Shown here: in pieces, positions 24,399-32,934 of the stretch | Position numbering within the stretch: position 1 is the stretch's first letter | Layout of the letters: each line of letters opens with the position of its first letter | Source of the DNA: Candidatus Nitrosopumilus sp. | GTDB taxonomy: Archaea > Thermoproteota > Nitrososphaeria > Nitrososphaerales > Nitrosopumilaceae | Length of the DNA: 64,000 bases | Reading direction: 5' to 3' | Assembly: GCA_003331425.1 (NCBI GenBank) | Contig: QOOS01000004.1 | Location: 38,006-102,005, forward strand | Program-made: the position numbers and the translations under genes | The notes under the pieces: model-generated | Databases searched by the model: none | The model's input: only the letters and a program-made list of their open reading frames with translations | Told to the model about the DNA's origin: nothing

Positions 24399-25760
24399 GT
24401 GTTAGAAAAACAAAATATTGACGGTTCAAAGTCTGAAATTTTACATTTTCCTAATGTTAGTACTTTGATGAAAATTTCTTTAGGTTTGATTCTCTTTACA
24501 ATGATTTCTACAGTGTTAGTTTATGCACAAACATCTGATGATCCAATTATTCAAATTCTTGAAAATGGCTATCTTGAAGACAATCCACAATACCTTGATA
24601 ATACTTTATTCTCTTCTTCACCTGGAACAACAATTACTGTAATTAACAATGATGTTGTTTCACATACGTTTGTTAGTGGCAGTGATAATTCTAATCGTCA
24701 ATCAACCATAAATTATGATACTTTTCTAATTTGTGAGTTTGATCCAAATGATACCCAAAAGTATGATACTCAAACTGATGATAATTTATGTGATTTTAAC
24801 AAGGATGATAGAATAATAACTGATATTATTCCACCTGGTGAATCCATTTCATTTACATTAGTTGATCTTGGAACTTATAGAATAATTGATCCTGACTATC
24901 CTTGGATTGAATTTGTAATCTATAGTTTCCCTAATTCTGACTCTTCAAATAATGTCAACTCTGGATTTGCTGTGGATGAGACAACTCCTGAACAAACATC
25001 TGCCTCTAAATCAGAACCTATTATTGAAACTCTTTCAGTAACTGTTGATGGAATGCCTTTTGATGTAAACTATTCTTCAACTGGTTTGACTGTTTATGAA
25101 TTAGAATCTGATACTGACTCAATGTCTCTTATTTTTTATGTTGATGTAAATGACTCAACTGGAAAATTGAATGTTACCTTTGATCGAACCTTCTTTGATT
25201 CTATTTATGATGGTGTTGATGATCAATTCTTTATTTTATCTGATGGGGATGAAACAATTTTCAGAGAAATTGAAACTACTCCTGACAGTAGAACATTAAG
25301 CATTGATGTTTCTTTGGGAACTGAAGAATTAGAAATTATTGGTTCTAAATTTGGATTTTCAACAGAAATTATACCTGTAATTGAAACACCTGTAATTGAA
25401 ACACCTGTAATTGAAACACCTGTAATTGAAACACCTGTAATTGAAACACCTGTAATTGAAACCATTCCTTCAAATGAATGTGGTCCTGGAACTATTCTGG
25501 AAAATAATGCATGTGTGTTGGATCAACGCTGTGGTCCTGGAACTATGTTGGAGAATAATGTATGTGTATTAGATTCTACTCAAACTACCACCAGTACTCA
25601 AACTACCACCAGTACTCAAACTACCACCAGTACTCAAACTACCACCAGTACTTCATCCAATAAAGAAATGATAATTAGTTTTTCATTGGCTTTTGGAATT
25701 GCTGGGGTTGTTGGAATAATTTTAGCACTAATTGCTAAAGCCCATAAAAAGAAAAATTAG
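24399..25760 (+). CDS. Surface protein with copper-less cupredoxin-like domain and repeat regions
   Basis: 453 residues from a GTG start. A signal-anchor helix spans about 24-45. Next is a domain with cupredoxin-like spacing, VSHTFVSGS to GTYRIIDPDYPWIEFVI. The Cys-x-x-His-Pro-Trp-Met of plastocyanins is replaced by D-P-D-Y-P-W-I, so copper binding is unlikely. A beta-rich domain follows, then six PVIET repeats, two CGPGTxLENNxCVLD modules, four STQTTT repeats and a C-terminal membrane helix with a lysine-rich end. It is probably anchored in the membrane and exposed outside. Function unknown. Confidence 0.8.
   Translation: MLEKQNIDGSKSEILHFPNVSTLMKISLGLILFTMISTVLVYAQTSDDPIIQILENGYLEDNPQYLDNTLFSSSPGTTITVINNDVVSHTFVSGSDNSNRQSTINYDTFLICEFDPNDTQKYDTQTDDNLCDFNKDDRIITDIIPPGESISFTLVDLGTYRIIDPDYPWIEFVIYSFPNSDSSNNVNSGFAVDETTPEQTSASKSEPIIETLSVTVDGMPFDVNYSSTGLTVYELESDTDSMSLIFYVDVNDSTGKLNVTFDRTFFDSIYDGVDDQFFILSDGDETIFREIETTPDSRTLSIDVSLGTEELEIIGSKFGFSTEIIPVIETPVIETPVIETPVIETPVIETPVIETIPSNECGPGTILENNACVLDQRCGPGTMLENNVCVLDSTQTTTSTQTTTSTQTTTSTQTTTSTSSNKEMIISFSLAFGIAGVVGIILALIAKAHKKKN
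25374..25463 (+). repeat. 15-nt tandem repeat (6 copies) encoding PVIET
   Basis: CCTGTAATTGAAACA is repeated six times with essentially no divergence until the final base, inside the surface-protein gene. This points to recent expansion by slippage. Confidence 0.95.
25575..25646 (+). repeat. 18-nt tandem repeat (4 copies) encoding STQTTT
   Basis: The AGTACTCAAACTACCACC unit occurs four times (first serine as TCT). It encodes a Ser/Thr-rich stalk just before the C-terminal membrane helix, typical of a glycosylated spacer. Confidence 0.93.
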
Positions 25761-26272
25761 TTACAAGATAATTCTTGGTTTTTCATAATTTGGTCTAATT
25801 CAAATCCTGAAATTTGTAAATCATGAGAATATGGAATGATTCCTGCAATTGGTGTGTGAATACTTACAATAACTATGAATTTGTTAGGATCCACTCTAAT
25901 TTCTCCTCCATCAAATTCATAATCTAATGTCAAAAACAAACGCTGAGTTGATTGATATTCTTCAGTAAAAAAATCTCCATTCGTTATTACTGATGATTGT
26001 GGTTCAATTGTTGTTGCCATTATTTCATAAGTTCCTATATTTTTTGCATTATAAAATGAACCAATTTGTAATTCCTCAAAACTTATAGAAAATGGCATTG
26101 GATTGCATAATTCTATATTTCCATTATTCATCATTGTAAAAAAAGAAAATTCTTCTGAATCATTCCATTTGTATTGTAATTGTTCTGCTCCTATTATGTT
26201 AAGTCCAGAATATGCAAATGGTGCAATAATAATTAAAATTGCAATAATAGTGATTGCTGAATACTTGTTCAT
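25757..26272 (-). CDS. Hypothetical membrane-anchored protein
   Basis: This 171-residue protein has an N-terminal hydrophobic helix (residues 5-25) and an otherwise beta-rich extracellular part. Two cysteines, in ELCNPMPF and the terminal ELSCN, could form a disulfide. I do not recognise the family. It overlaps the upstream gene's stop as ATGA, so the two are probably expressed together. Its stop overlaps the convergent surface-protein gene by 4 nt. Confidence 0.7.
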   Translation of the reverse strand: MNKYSAITIIAILIIIAPFAYSGLNIIGAEQLQYKWNDSEEFSFFTMMNNGNIELCNPMPFSISFEELQIGSFYNAKNIGTYEIMATTIEPQSSVITNGDFFTEEYQSTQRLFLTLDYEFDGGEIRVDPNKFIVIVSIHTPIAGIIPYSHDLQISGFELDQIMKNQELSCN

Positions 26273-26928
26273 ATTTCACTCACTCTTTCATCTGGGAATG
26301 AAATTATTTTTTCATCAATCAAATATTGTAAATTTTTAGTAAACATTTGATCTGAAATTATTCCCATTATCCATCCTTTAGCTATACTTTTGACCCATTC
26401 TGGAACATATAATGAATCAATATTATTCTCATTGAATTCAAATGGTATGTCTATCAATTTTTTATCTACAATGTTTTGGAATCCACTAATTAACATTCCA
26501 TCTGTAAATTCCCCATTAATCCATCTAATTACAACTGGTTGCATTGCTTCAGAAATACAGATGTTATCTGAATCAATTAAATCAAATTCTAAAGTTGTTG
26601 TTGCTCCTGAATATTCTATATCTATGAAATATTTTCCTAATGGAAAAATATCTTTTTCAAATGGATGTGGCGATGGAATTGGATTTGATAATTTTTCTAT
26701 TGGAATTGGAATTGCACTGCTTTGTCCTCCTGCCCCATCTCTGATATGTATAATTGCAAGATCACCTGTAACTTCAGAAACTTCAATGGTATACACTAGT
26801 CTTTCACAATATGTGTAAGTTGTTTTTTCAATAGTTGCATACATCTGTGGTTCTGCAAATGCTATTGTTGAAATGCTACCTGTACTTCCAATTAATAAAA
26901 CAAAAAATATGATTTTTTTAGAGATCAT
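26269..26928 (-). CDS. Secreted hypothetical protein with thaumarchaeal W-G-YLI repeat motif
   Basis: The ORF track starts at a TTG (26952). I prefer ATG 26928 (MISKKIIF), which begins the signal peptide and has a TATTTATT box 22-29 nt upstream. After a beta-rich domain come two related helical motifs, VIRWINGEFTDGMLISGFQN and WIMGIISDQMFTKNLQYLID. This W..G.I.D..F...YLI pattern recurs in many predicted exported thaumarchaeal proteins. Its function is unknown. It is co-transcribed with the next gene. Confidence 0.72.
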   Translation of the reverse strand: MISKKIIFFVLLIGSTGSISTIAFAEPQMYATIEKTTYTYCERLVYTIEVSEVTGDLAIIHIRDGAGGQSSAIPIPIEKLSNPIPSPHPFEKDIFPLGKYFIDIEYSGATTTLEFDLIDSDNICISEAMQPVVIRWINGEFTDGMLISGFQNIVDKKLIDIPFEFNENNIDSLYVPEWVKSIAKGWIMGIISDQMFTKNLQYLIDEKIISFPDERVSEI

Positions 26929-26992
26929 AGGTTGAGAAATTCTTTTGTCCAATAAATATCTGAAATTTATGCTTGGTAATCTTTTTTAACAA

Positions 26993-27064
26993 CTTTGAGT
27001 AACTATTATCATAGCGTTTTCTGCGGAAGCATATCTTTGAGTTGATGAAATTCATCACTCAAAG
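26993..27064 (+). other. Alternative hairpin region upstream of rpl15e
   Basis: CTTTGAGT occurs at 26993 and 27035, and its complement ACTCAAAG at 27057. The closer pair extends to a 13-bp stem with one bulged T and a 3-nt loop (arms GATGA/TCATC inside). The third arm could pair with either copy, giving mutually exclusive structures. The region lies about 130-200 nt before rpl15e, upstream of its apparent TATA box. Confidence 0.5.
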
Positions 27065-27162
27065 ACATTTTGATTAACTAGCATTGCTTAGGATAGATTG
27101 GTAATTTTTGATGTTCCAAAACCTCTTGAAAATTGAAATTTTTCATAATTTTCTGAAATCAG

Positions 27163-27170
27163 TTATTATA
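27163..27170 (+). promoter_or_regulatory. TATA-like box of rpl15e
   Basis: TTATTATA lies 23-30 nt upstream of the ATG at 27193. Confidence 0.5.
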
Positions 27171-27192
27171 GGGGATTTTTATCATTTCTAGT

Positions 27193-27648
27193 ATGCCTAG
27201 TCATCAAGATAAAACATGGATCCGACTCTGGAAAGAAAATGCACCTGAACTTCGTTCTCGTGTAATTGGATGGCGTAAACAAAACGCAATCACTCGTATT
27301 GATAAACCAAGTCGTTTAGAACGAGCAAGAAGATTAGGCTACAAAGCAAAACAAGGTATTGTTGTTGTTAGAATGAGAGTCGGTACTGGTGGTATGAGAA
27401 AACAAAGACCAACAGGTGGTAGAAGACCAAAACATCTTGGTGTAACTCGAATCAAAGCTGATGATAACATGAAAACCGTTGCAGAAAGAAGAGTTCTAGA
27501 ACGTTATCCTAACATGAAACTTTTAGGTTCATACTTTATCTATAAAGATGGAAAGCATTATTGGTTTGAAGTTATTCTTGCTGATCCATCACATCCAAGA
27601 ATTGCACAAGATAAGGAATTAAACCAAAGAGTTCCTCAATCCGCATAG
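27193..27648 (+). CDS. rpl15e: Ribosomal protein eL15
   Basis: This 151-residue protein of the large subunit is recognisable by its basic character and the blocks GYKAKQGIVVVRMRVGTGG and RGVLERYPNMKLLGSY-like RRVLERYPNMKLLGSY. The stretch GGRRPKHLGVTR fits the archaeal eL15 core. It is shorter than the eukaryotic protein (about 200), as in other archaea. It is followed after 1 nt by an unrelated membrane-protein gene that starts with TTG. Confidence 0.95.
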   Translation: MPSHQDKTWIRLWKENAPELRSRVIGWRKQNAITRIDKPSRLERARRLGYKAKQGIVVVRMRVGTGGMRKQRPTGGRRPKHLGVTRIKADDNMKTVAERRVLERYPNMKLLGSYFIYKDGKHYWFEVILADPSHPRIAQDKELNQRVPQSA

Positions 27649-27649
27649 A

Positions 27650-28228
27650 TTGAAAATATTAATCATACTTTCAATAGTTTTAATTTTTACAATCACCCCT
27701 GTGTATGGACAATTATTATCTGATGCAACTGGATTGATTAATCGAATTGATATTCAAACTTCAGGTTATGATTTTGAAGTTGTACTAACTTCAAATTTTG
27801 ATTTAGTTGATTATAAATTTGATAAAAATAGTAAACAACTTACTCTTTATCTTGATAGTGGATTAGAAAATAATTTGGGCGAACTTGTTATTCCTTCAAC
27901 TTTGTTAAACGGCGATTTTACTTTTTATCTAAATGAACAGGAATTTTTTCCAAAAATTCAATCCAGTGAAAGAATTCATTTCATTACTTTGGAGTTTACT
28001 GGTTCTGGCTCCAATGTTCTCTCAATTAGTGGAACTGAATATTTAATTGGTTTAGATGAAATTACCCCAAACCAAAATAATTCTTCAGAAAAAATTGATG
28101 GGAACTTTTTGCCTCCTGAGGGAGAATTTGACACAACTCCTTCAAATGATTATTTGATATGGCTCATGGTGGGTGGAATTATAGTTGTAATAGTTGTATT
28201 TGTTGGAGTAAAGTTTCTTAAAAAATAA
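27650..28228 (+). CDS. Hypothetical exported protein with C-terminal membrane anchor
   Basis: The 192-residue protein has a signal peptide (MKILIILSIVLIFTITPVYGQ), a beta-rich extracellular domain of about 120 residues, a short acidic linker and a C-terminal membrane helix with a lysine end (KFLKK). It was not recognised. The layout suggests a cell-surface protein of type I topology. The TTG start lies 1 nt after the rpl15e stop, so it may be read from the ribosomal transcript. Confidence 0.75.
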   Translation: MKILIILSIVLIFTITPVYGQLLSDATGLINRIDIQTSGYDFEVVLTSNFDLVDYKFDKNSKQLTLYLDSGLENNLGELVIPSTLLNGDFTFYLNEQEFFPKIQSSERIHFITLEFTGSGSNVLSISGTEYLIGLDEITPNQNNSSEKIDGNFLPPEGEFDTTPSNDYLIWLMVGGIIVVIVVFVGVKFLKK

Positions 28229-28236
28229 AAATTAAT

Positions 28237-28935
28237 TTAATCTTCACTAAGTAGTTGTTGAATCATTCCATCAATGTGTCCTGTTTGACCAAATGAAACA
28301 TCTCTTAGAATTCCTTTTCTGTCTACTAAAATTACTGATGGTGTACCTTGAAGTGAAAAATTTTCAAATGTTTCAGCAGAATATTCTTTAGTTTTCATAT
28401 GATCTTTTACTCTTTGTATAATTTGATTTCTATAGTCTTCTGGTTGTGAATCAAAGTTTGGAATTTGTGGATAGATAAACTCTAATATTTTTTCTTGACT
28501 AATTTCTCCAGAACTTTTTGTTAACTTGTCCATTCCTAATGGAAATGGAATCTTAAATGATAATTTGTCTCCTTCTTGTAATTGTCCATATTGTGATAAT
28601 GCACTTTTTGTTTCACCAACTACTTCTCCAGTTTCTGCTAACATCTTCAAGTTATCTAAAGTATTTTTATCAAAATCTTCAAATGCAGTTGCAAGACCCA
28701 AAACCCTTACTCCTTCATCTTTATACTTTTCATAAATGCTGATTGCTTCTGGAATTGCATGCATAAAACATCCCGGACAATTTACTTGAAATACTTCTAG
28801 TAATACAATGTGATCTTTTTCCTGATCAAAATTTGTTGGAGCTCCTTGTACCCAATCTGAAACTCCAAAGTTAGGTGCTTTTTCACCTATTTTGACTGCC
28901 ATATCATCAGGTCTGATTTTTTCGGATAAATACAT
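28237..28935 (-). CDS. Thioredoxin-fold protein (AhpC/TlpA-like) with CPGC
   Basis: The 232-residue protein has the redoxin pattern APNFGVSDW, then VLLEVFQVNCPGCFMHAIPE with a CPGC active site, and a later GTPSVILVDRKGILRDVSFGQ (cis-proline strand). It probably acts as a thiol reductase or peroxiredoxin-like protein. No signal peptide is seen, so a cytosolic location is inferred. An insertion of about 60 residues between the two halves is larger than in a simple thioredoxin. An alternative start is MAVKIGE, 33 nt downstream. Confidence 0.8.
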   Translation of the reverse strand: MYLSEKIRPDDMAVKIGEKAPNFGVSDWVQGAPTNFDQEKDHIVLLEVFQVNCPGCFMHAIPEAISIYEKYKDEGVRVLGLATAFEDFDKNTLDNLKMLAETGEVVGETKSALSQYGQLQEGDKLSFKIPFPLGMDKLTKSSGEISQEKILEFIYPQIPNFDSQPEDYRNQIIQRVKDHMKTKEYSAETFENFSLQGTPSVILVDRKGILRDVSFGQTGHIDGMIQQLLSED

Positions 28936-29001
28936 ACCTCTATTTTTTTTGAATTTATTTTCAAGTAGGCTAATATAGAACTCAGAAATTTTTAACTTAA
29001 A

Positions 29002-29490
29002 TTGCAGGCAGTAACTGATGAACGATTGGCCCTTTTTGCAGAAATGGAATCAAAATATGAAAATAGTGATATTGAATATTTTGTATCTTTACTGAATCAT
29101 CCTGATTATGTTGTACGAACACGGGCTACTTGCATTTTAGTAGATTTTGGTGGAGAAGATAAAATTCCACATATTGCCAAAGTTTTGAAAAATGATGATA
29201 ATGAACTAGTTCGTCATGAGGCTGCTTTTTCATTAGGTCAGATGTCTTATTCTGCTGCTATTCCTCCACTGATTGATTCAACTCTAAATGATCCAAGCAT
29301 GTTTGTACGTCACGAAGCAGCTATCGCTTTGGGTGTTGTGGGAAACAAGGAGGCAAAAGAGACTTTACAAAAAGCATTAAACGATCCAGACAAACCCGTA
29401 GTGGAATCTGCTGTAGTTGCTTTATCAAATATTGAATTTATGGAAACTTTAAGTAAGAATGAAAAATTTGCTAAATTAACAGGTGGATGA
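29002..29490 (+). CDS. HEAT-repeat protein resembling one half of deoxyhypusine hydroxylase
   Basis: 162 residues form about four to five HEAT units. Two consecutive units carry VRHEAAFSLGQM and VRHEAAIALG, with the His-Glu pairs 32 residues apart. Eukaryotic DOHH has KHELAYCLGQM and VRHEAGEALG at matching positions in its first half, as I recall its sequence. DOHH (about 300 residues) has two such halves whose four HE pairs hold a di-iron centre; this gene encodes only one half. It could dimerise to build the site. Generic PBS-lyase HEAT scaffolds are the alternative. The start is TTG, and it is followed by a plastocyanin gene. Confidence 0.75.
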   Translation: MQAVTDERLALFAEMESKYENSDIEYFVSLLNHPDYVVRTRATCILVDFGGEDKIPHIAKVLKNDDNELVRHEAAFSLGQMSYSAAIPPLIDSTLNDPSMFVRHEAAIALGVVGNKEAKETLQKALNDPDKPVVESAVVALSNIEFMETLSKNEKFAKLTGG

Positions 29491-29491
29491 G

Positions 29492-30292
29492 ATGAATCTT
29501 ACATATGGTGTAATTGCAGTTGTTGGAGTTTTAATCGCAATATCTTTGTCTCTAATTGTTACTGATCCAAATGAAACACCTGCATCTCGTGAACTTGCAA
29601 TTCCTGAAAATAATATTGCTCAAATTGAAGAAGACTTAACCAAACTTTCAGTTAATCCTAGTTTGTTAACTAGTACAAGTAATGTTGGTGATTCCCTAGT
29701 ATTTGAAGTTGAATTTATGGATGATGATGGAAAGATTGTTGATCATGTAAATTATGATGTCTTTGCAAATCAAAATTCAAATACAATTCTTTCAGATTCT
29801 GCAGCACATCGTCACCCTGGAAAGTACCCTGTACATGAAAGTAGTACATTAGATGATTCTATAATTGAAATTAAAGTAATTGTTCAAGGTCTGGGACACG
29901 GTGATGACATTTATGGTCCTAAAGGTATTGAAACTGCTTTTAGTTTAACTCCTGCAGTTTCCGCACAAACTGCAACTAGTACTGAAATTAAAACTGCAGA
30001 TAATTCTGGTATGAGTATGGACTGTCAAGCATCATTAGACTGCTATACTCCTAGTATTGTTACAGTAAGTGTAGGTGATGTAGTAACTATGATTAATTCT
30101 GATTCAACTGCAGCCATGCATTCATTTACTGCCGGTACTGTCGATGGATTTACTCCTTCTCCAAGTGGAACATTTGATACTGGTATAATGAGTGCAAATG
30201 ATACTTTTGAATGGACTCCAGAAACTTCTGGTGAAGTACCATACTATTGTTTACTTCATACTTGGATGCAAGGAACTATTATTGTAGAGTAA
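29492..30292 (+). CDS. Membrane-anchored blue copper (plastocyanin-like) protein
   Basis: An N-terminal membrane helix (MNLTYGVIAVVGVLIAISLS) is followed by a ~110-residue beta domain and a C-terminal cupredoxin. Copper ligands are visible as AAMHSFTAG (His) and VPYYCLLHTWMQGT (Cys, His, Met). Such proteins shuttle electrons in the copper-based respiratory chain of ammonia-oxidising archaea. The ORF track uses a GTG nine bases upstream; I chose the ATG just after the preceding stop. The middle domain has its own HRHPGKYPVHESS histidine cluster of unknown use. Confidence 0.88.
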   Translation: MNLTYGVIAVVGVLIAISLSLIVTDPNETPASRELAIPENNIAQIEEDLTKLSVNPSLLTSTSNVGDSLVFEVEFMDDDGKIVDHVNYDVFANQNSNTILSDSAAHRHPGKYPVHESSTLDDSIIEIKVIVQGLGHGDDIYGPKGIETAFSLTPAVSAQTATSTEIKTADNSGMSMDCQASLDCYTPSIVTVSVGDVVTMINSDSTAAMHSFTAGTVDGFTPSPSGTFDTGIMSANDTFEWTPETSGEVPYYCLLHTWMQGTIIVE

Positions 30293-30332
30293 TTTTTTAC
30301 ACATTTAATACTTAAAATTAATTTTATAATTC

Positions 30333-30878
30333 ATGTCATCTGATATCCAAAAACTTCCAAAGTTTCCTTGTGTTGATTGTCATACTGATTGTTGTAAGGA
30401 ATATACTATTTTTGTTAATGCTCATGATGTTTATCGACTTTCCAATGGTTTGAATTGTAAACCTGAAACTTTTTTAGAATTGATTGGTGCAAAAGATTAT
30501 TCATTGGGAATAAAAGTTGAAGAAGGTTTAGTAGATCTTGCTTTAAAACAAAAAAATAATGCATGTAAATTTCTTGAAGAAACTGATGAAGTTTTTAGAT
30601 GTACAGTTAATGATTTCAAACCAGGTGTGTGCAAATCATATCCATTTGAAATGAAAAATGGTAAATTATCTCAAATGAGTGATATCATGTGCCCTACTGA
30701 TTGGGATCTTACTGGCTTTAAAGAAATGATGGTACCTCATTTACAAAAAGATGAATCTGAATGGAAGTTTTATGATCAACTAGTAAAGGAATGGAATTCA
30801 AAACATGAGGGGGAATCATTATCTATATTTCTAAAATTCATGTTAAATCAAGTCGAATTATCTCTTAAAGTGCAATAA
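30333..30878 (+). CDS. YkgJ-family cysteine-cluster protein
   Basis: This 181-residue protein has FPCVDCHTDCCKEY near residue 12 and later single cysteines in CKFLEE, FRCTVNDFKPGVCKSYPF and DIMCPTDW. This is the pattern of the YkgJ/UPF0153 family, thought to bind zinc or an iron-sulfur cluster. The biochemical role is not established for this family. It converges on rad50 with a 14-nt overlap. Confidence 0.82.
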   Translation: MSSDIQKLPKFPCVDCHTDCCKEYTIFVNAHDVYRLSNGLNCKPETFLELIGAKDYSLGIKVEEGLVDLALKQKNNACKFLEETDEVFRCTVNDFKPGVCKSYPFEMKNGKLSQMSDIMCPTDWDLTGFKEMMVPHLQKDESEWKFYDQLVKEWNSKHEGESLSIFLKFMLNQVELSLKVQ

Positions 30879-32934
30879 CTTTACTTCCCTCTTCTTTTGA
30901 TTCAAATTTGTAAATTTGTTCAACGTTTGAATCTTCAAAAATTTCTGCATCGTGAGTGATGATTAAAAATTGCATTGGTGTTTGTGAGTTTGAAATTTCT
31001 GTTAATTGAGATAATACTCTAACCAATGATTTCTTCCTCTCAGCATCAAGATGTGTGGTTGGTTCATCAAGTATCATTAGATTTAGGTTTGATGAGCCTA
31101 GTAAACTTGCCATTCCCAATCGTAATGCTAATGCGACGCTTACTTTTTCTCCTCCACTAAGTGATTCCAATTCTAAAACCTCTGTTTTTGAATAACAGGC
31201 AATTGATACGTCTCTAGCTTTTTCTGATAATGCAATTCTTTGAATTTTTGTATTTAGAAATGATAGATATTCTGAAGCTTTAACTGAAATTGAATTTAAT
31301 GCCCATGATCTTAAGCTTGTTGCAACAGAACCATCTCTGCTGAAAATATTTGTTTGAACTTTATCTAATTTTGAAACATATTTTTTTACTATTTTAAGTT
31401 CTAAAATCACTTTTTCAATTGTTTCTATTTGTCTTTTAGCTTTATCTATCTTCTCTAAAATTCCTCCTACTTGTTGATCCATTTGAGATAAACTGGTTTG
31501 TTTTTCTGATATTGTATTTTTAAGATTTAAAAATTCTTTTTCACTGAATCCTTTTGTATCCACTTCTAATTTTAAAATATTTTCAAAAATTACTTTCGAA
31601 TGATCATCAATTTGTGATATTTCTTTTAAATCATTATTGTTCATCATTGGTAATTTTGCTTTTTGAATTTGAGTCTCTTTTTGAATTTCCATTAATTCTT
31701 CTTTTGTGTTTATTGAATGTGCTCTAAGAGTTGCTTCTGCATCTCTTGTTTTTTGTACTTTTTCCAAAAATTCTTTCTTCTTTTGAGTATACATATCTCG
31801 TTCTTTTTCTTTTAGTTTGATATTTTCTTGTAATTTGATTATCTCTTCTTTGATATGTTCTTCTTGAAAAAATGGATTTAATTTTTCTACAATTGAATCA
31901 CACACTGGACATTTGTTATCTTTTAATTGTAATTTTGATGCAAGAATTTGTTTTTCTTTTAAAGATGCAATTTGACTTGTCATTTCTTGAATTTTTTTTA
32001 ATGTGTCCTCTACTGCTTCTTCAACTTTCTGGATTTTTGACTCAAAATCAACTTTTAGTTTAATTTCCTCAAAACACCCTTCACAATCACGTATTTTACG
32101 CTCATTTTCACTAATTTTTTGCTGAATCTCTTTCATTGTTTCTTTAACATATCTTAATAGCTCATCTTTTCGTAATTCTAATTGCTTGATTTTGTCAACT
32201 TTTGGTGTTTCAATTTCTAATTCTTTTTGTAATTTTTTTAATTCTTCGTGAATCTGTTTTTGCTTTAATTCTAGTTGTTTTTTTTCAGGTTCTGCTTCTT
32301 TTATCTCCAGATGTGATCTTTCAAGATCTCGTTCTAAAATCTCAATATGTGTATCATCATATCCTAAATCTGTTTTAATTTTTTCACGAAATTCCTTTGT
32401 TACTTTTTTCATGGATTCAGATGCCACATCTAACTTGTCTATTCCAATTATGGCGTTGAGTAATTCTTTGAATTCTTTTGGTTTTGCATTAATTATTGAA
32501 TTTAATTCACCTTGTTGAACAATTGATGCTATTTTTAATTTCTCAAAATCCATACCTATTGTTTTTTCTACTTGTTCTGTCATTGATTCTCCAAATTGTT
32601 TTCTCTCTCCTGCTGCGATTTCTACTCTGCCCTCCTTAGTTATTTCAGAAAATGTTGCAACTAAGCCCCCCTTACTATCAATTTTTCTTACTGTTTCATA
32701 CTGTTTACCATTTATTGAAAATTCTATTTTTGAATAACCCTGGTTTGAACCTCTTTTAATCAATCCTTTATTTGATTTTCTAGTATGTTGTCCAAATAAT
32801 GAAAACGTAATTCCATCTATGATGCTTGATTTCCCTGCACCGTTTTCTCCTACAAAAATTGTTACTCCTTTTTCAAACTCTAATTTTGTTTCTGAATGTG
32901 CTAGAAAATCTCCTAATTCAATTGAAGTAATCAT
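30865..32934 (-). CDS. rad50: DNA double-strand break repair ATPase Rad50
   Basis: This SMC-like ATPase partners Mre11 in end processing. The N-terminal Walker A is VGENGAGKSS, followed by the Q-loop IVQQGEL. A long coiled coil is interrupted by the zinc hook CPVC near residue 345. The C-terminal signature LSGGEKVSVALALRL and Walker B LMILDEPTTHLD complete the head. At 689 residues it is shorter than the roughly 850-900 of euryarchaeal Rad50, because the coils are short. The start overlaps the mre11 stop as ATGA. Confidence 0.96.
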   Translation of the reverse strand: MITSIELGDFLAHSETKLEFEKGVTIFVGENGAGKSSIIDGITFSLFGQHTRKSNKGLIKRGSNQGYSKIEFSINGKQYETVRKIDSKGGLVATFSEITKEGRVEIAAGERKQFGESMTEQVEKTIGMDFEKLKIASIVQQGELNSIINAKPKEFKELLNAIIGIDKLDVASESMKKVTKEFREKIKTDLGYDDTHIEILERDLERSHLEIKEAEPEKKQLELKQKQIHEELKKLQKELEIETPKVDKIKQLELRKDELLRYVKETMKEIQQKISENERKIRDCEGCFEEIKLKVDFESKIQKVEEAVEDTLKKIQEMTSQIASLKEKQILASKLQLKDNKCPVCDSIVEKLNPFFQEEHIKEEIIKLQENIKLKEKERDMYTQKKKEFLEKVQKTRDAEATLRAHSINTKEELMEIQKETQIQKAKLPMMNNNDLKEISQIDDHSKVIFENILKLEVDTKGFSEKEFLNLKNTISEKQTSLSQMDQQVGGILEKIDKAKRQIETIEKVILELKIVKKYVSKLDKVQTNIFSRDGSVATSLRSWALNSISVKASEYLSFLNTKIQRIALSEKARDVSIACYSKTEVLELESLSGGEKVSVALALRLGMASLLGSSNLNLMILDEPTTHLDAERKKSLVRVLSQLTEISNSQTPMQFLIITHDAEIFEDSNVEQIYKFESKEEGSKVIAL

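Noticed and set aside
25374-25646. Repeats in the surface protein considered as a mobile or satellite element
   Set aside because: They are in-frame coding repeats that give PVIET and STQTTT, with no terminal repeats or transposase.
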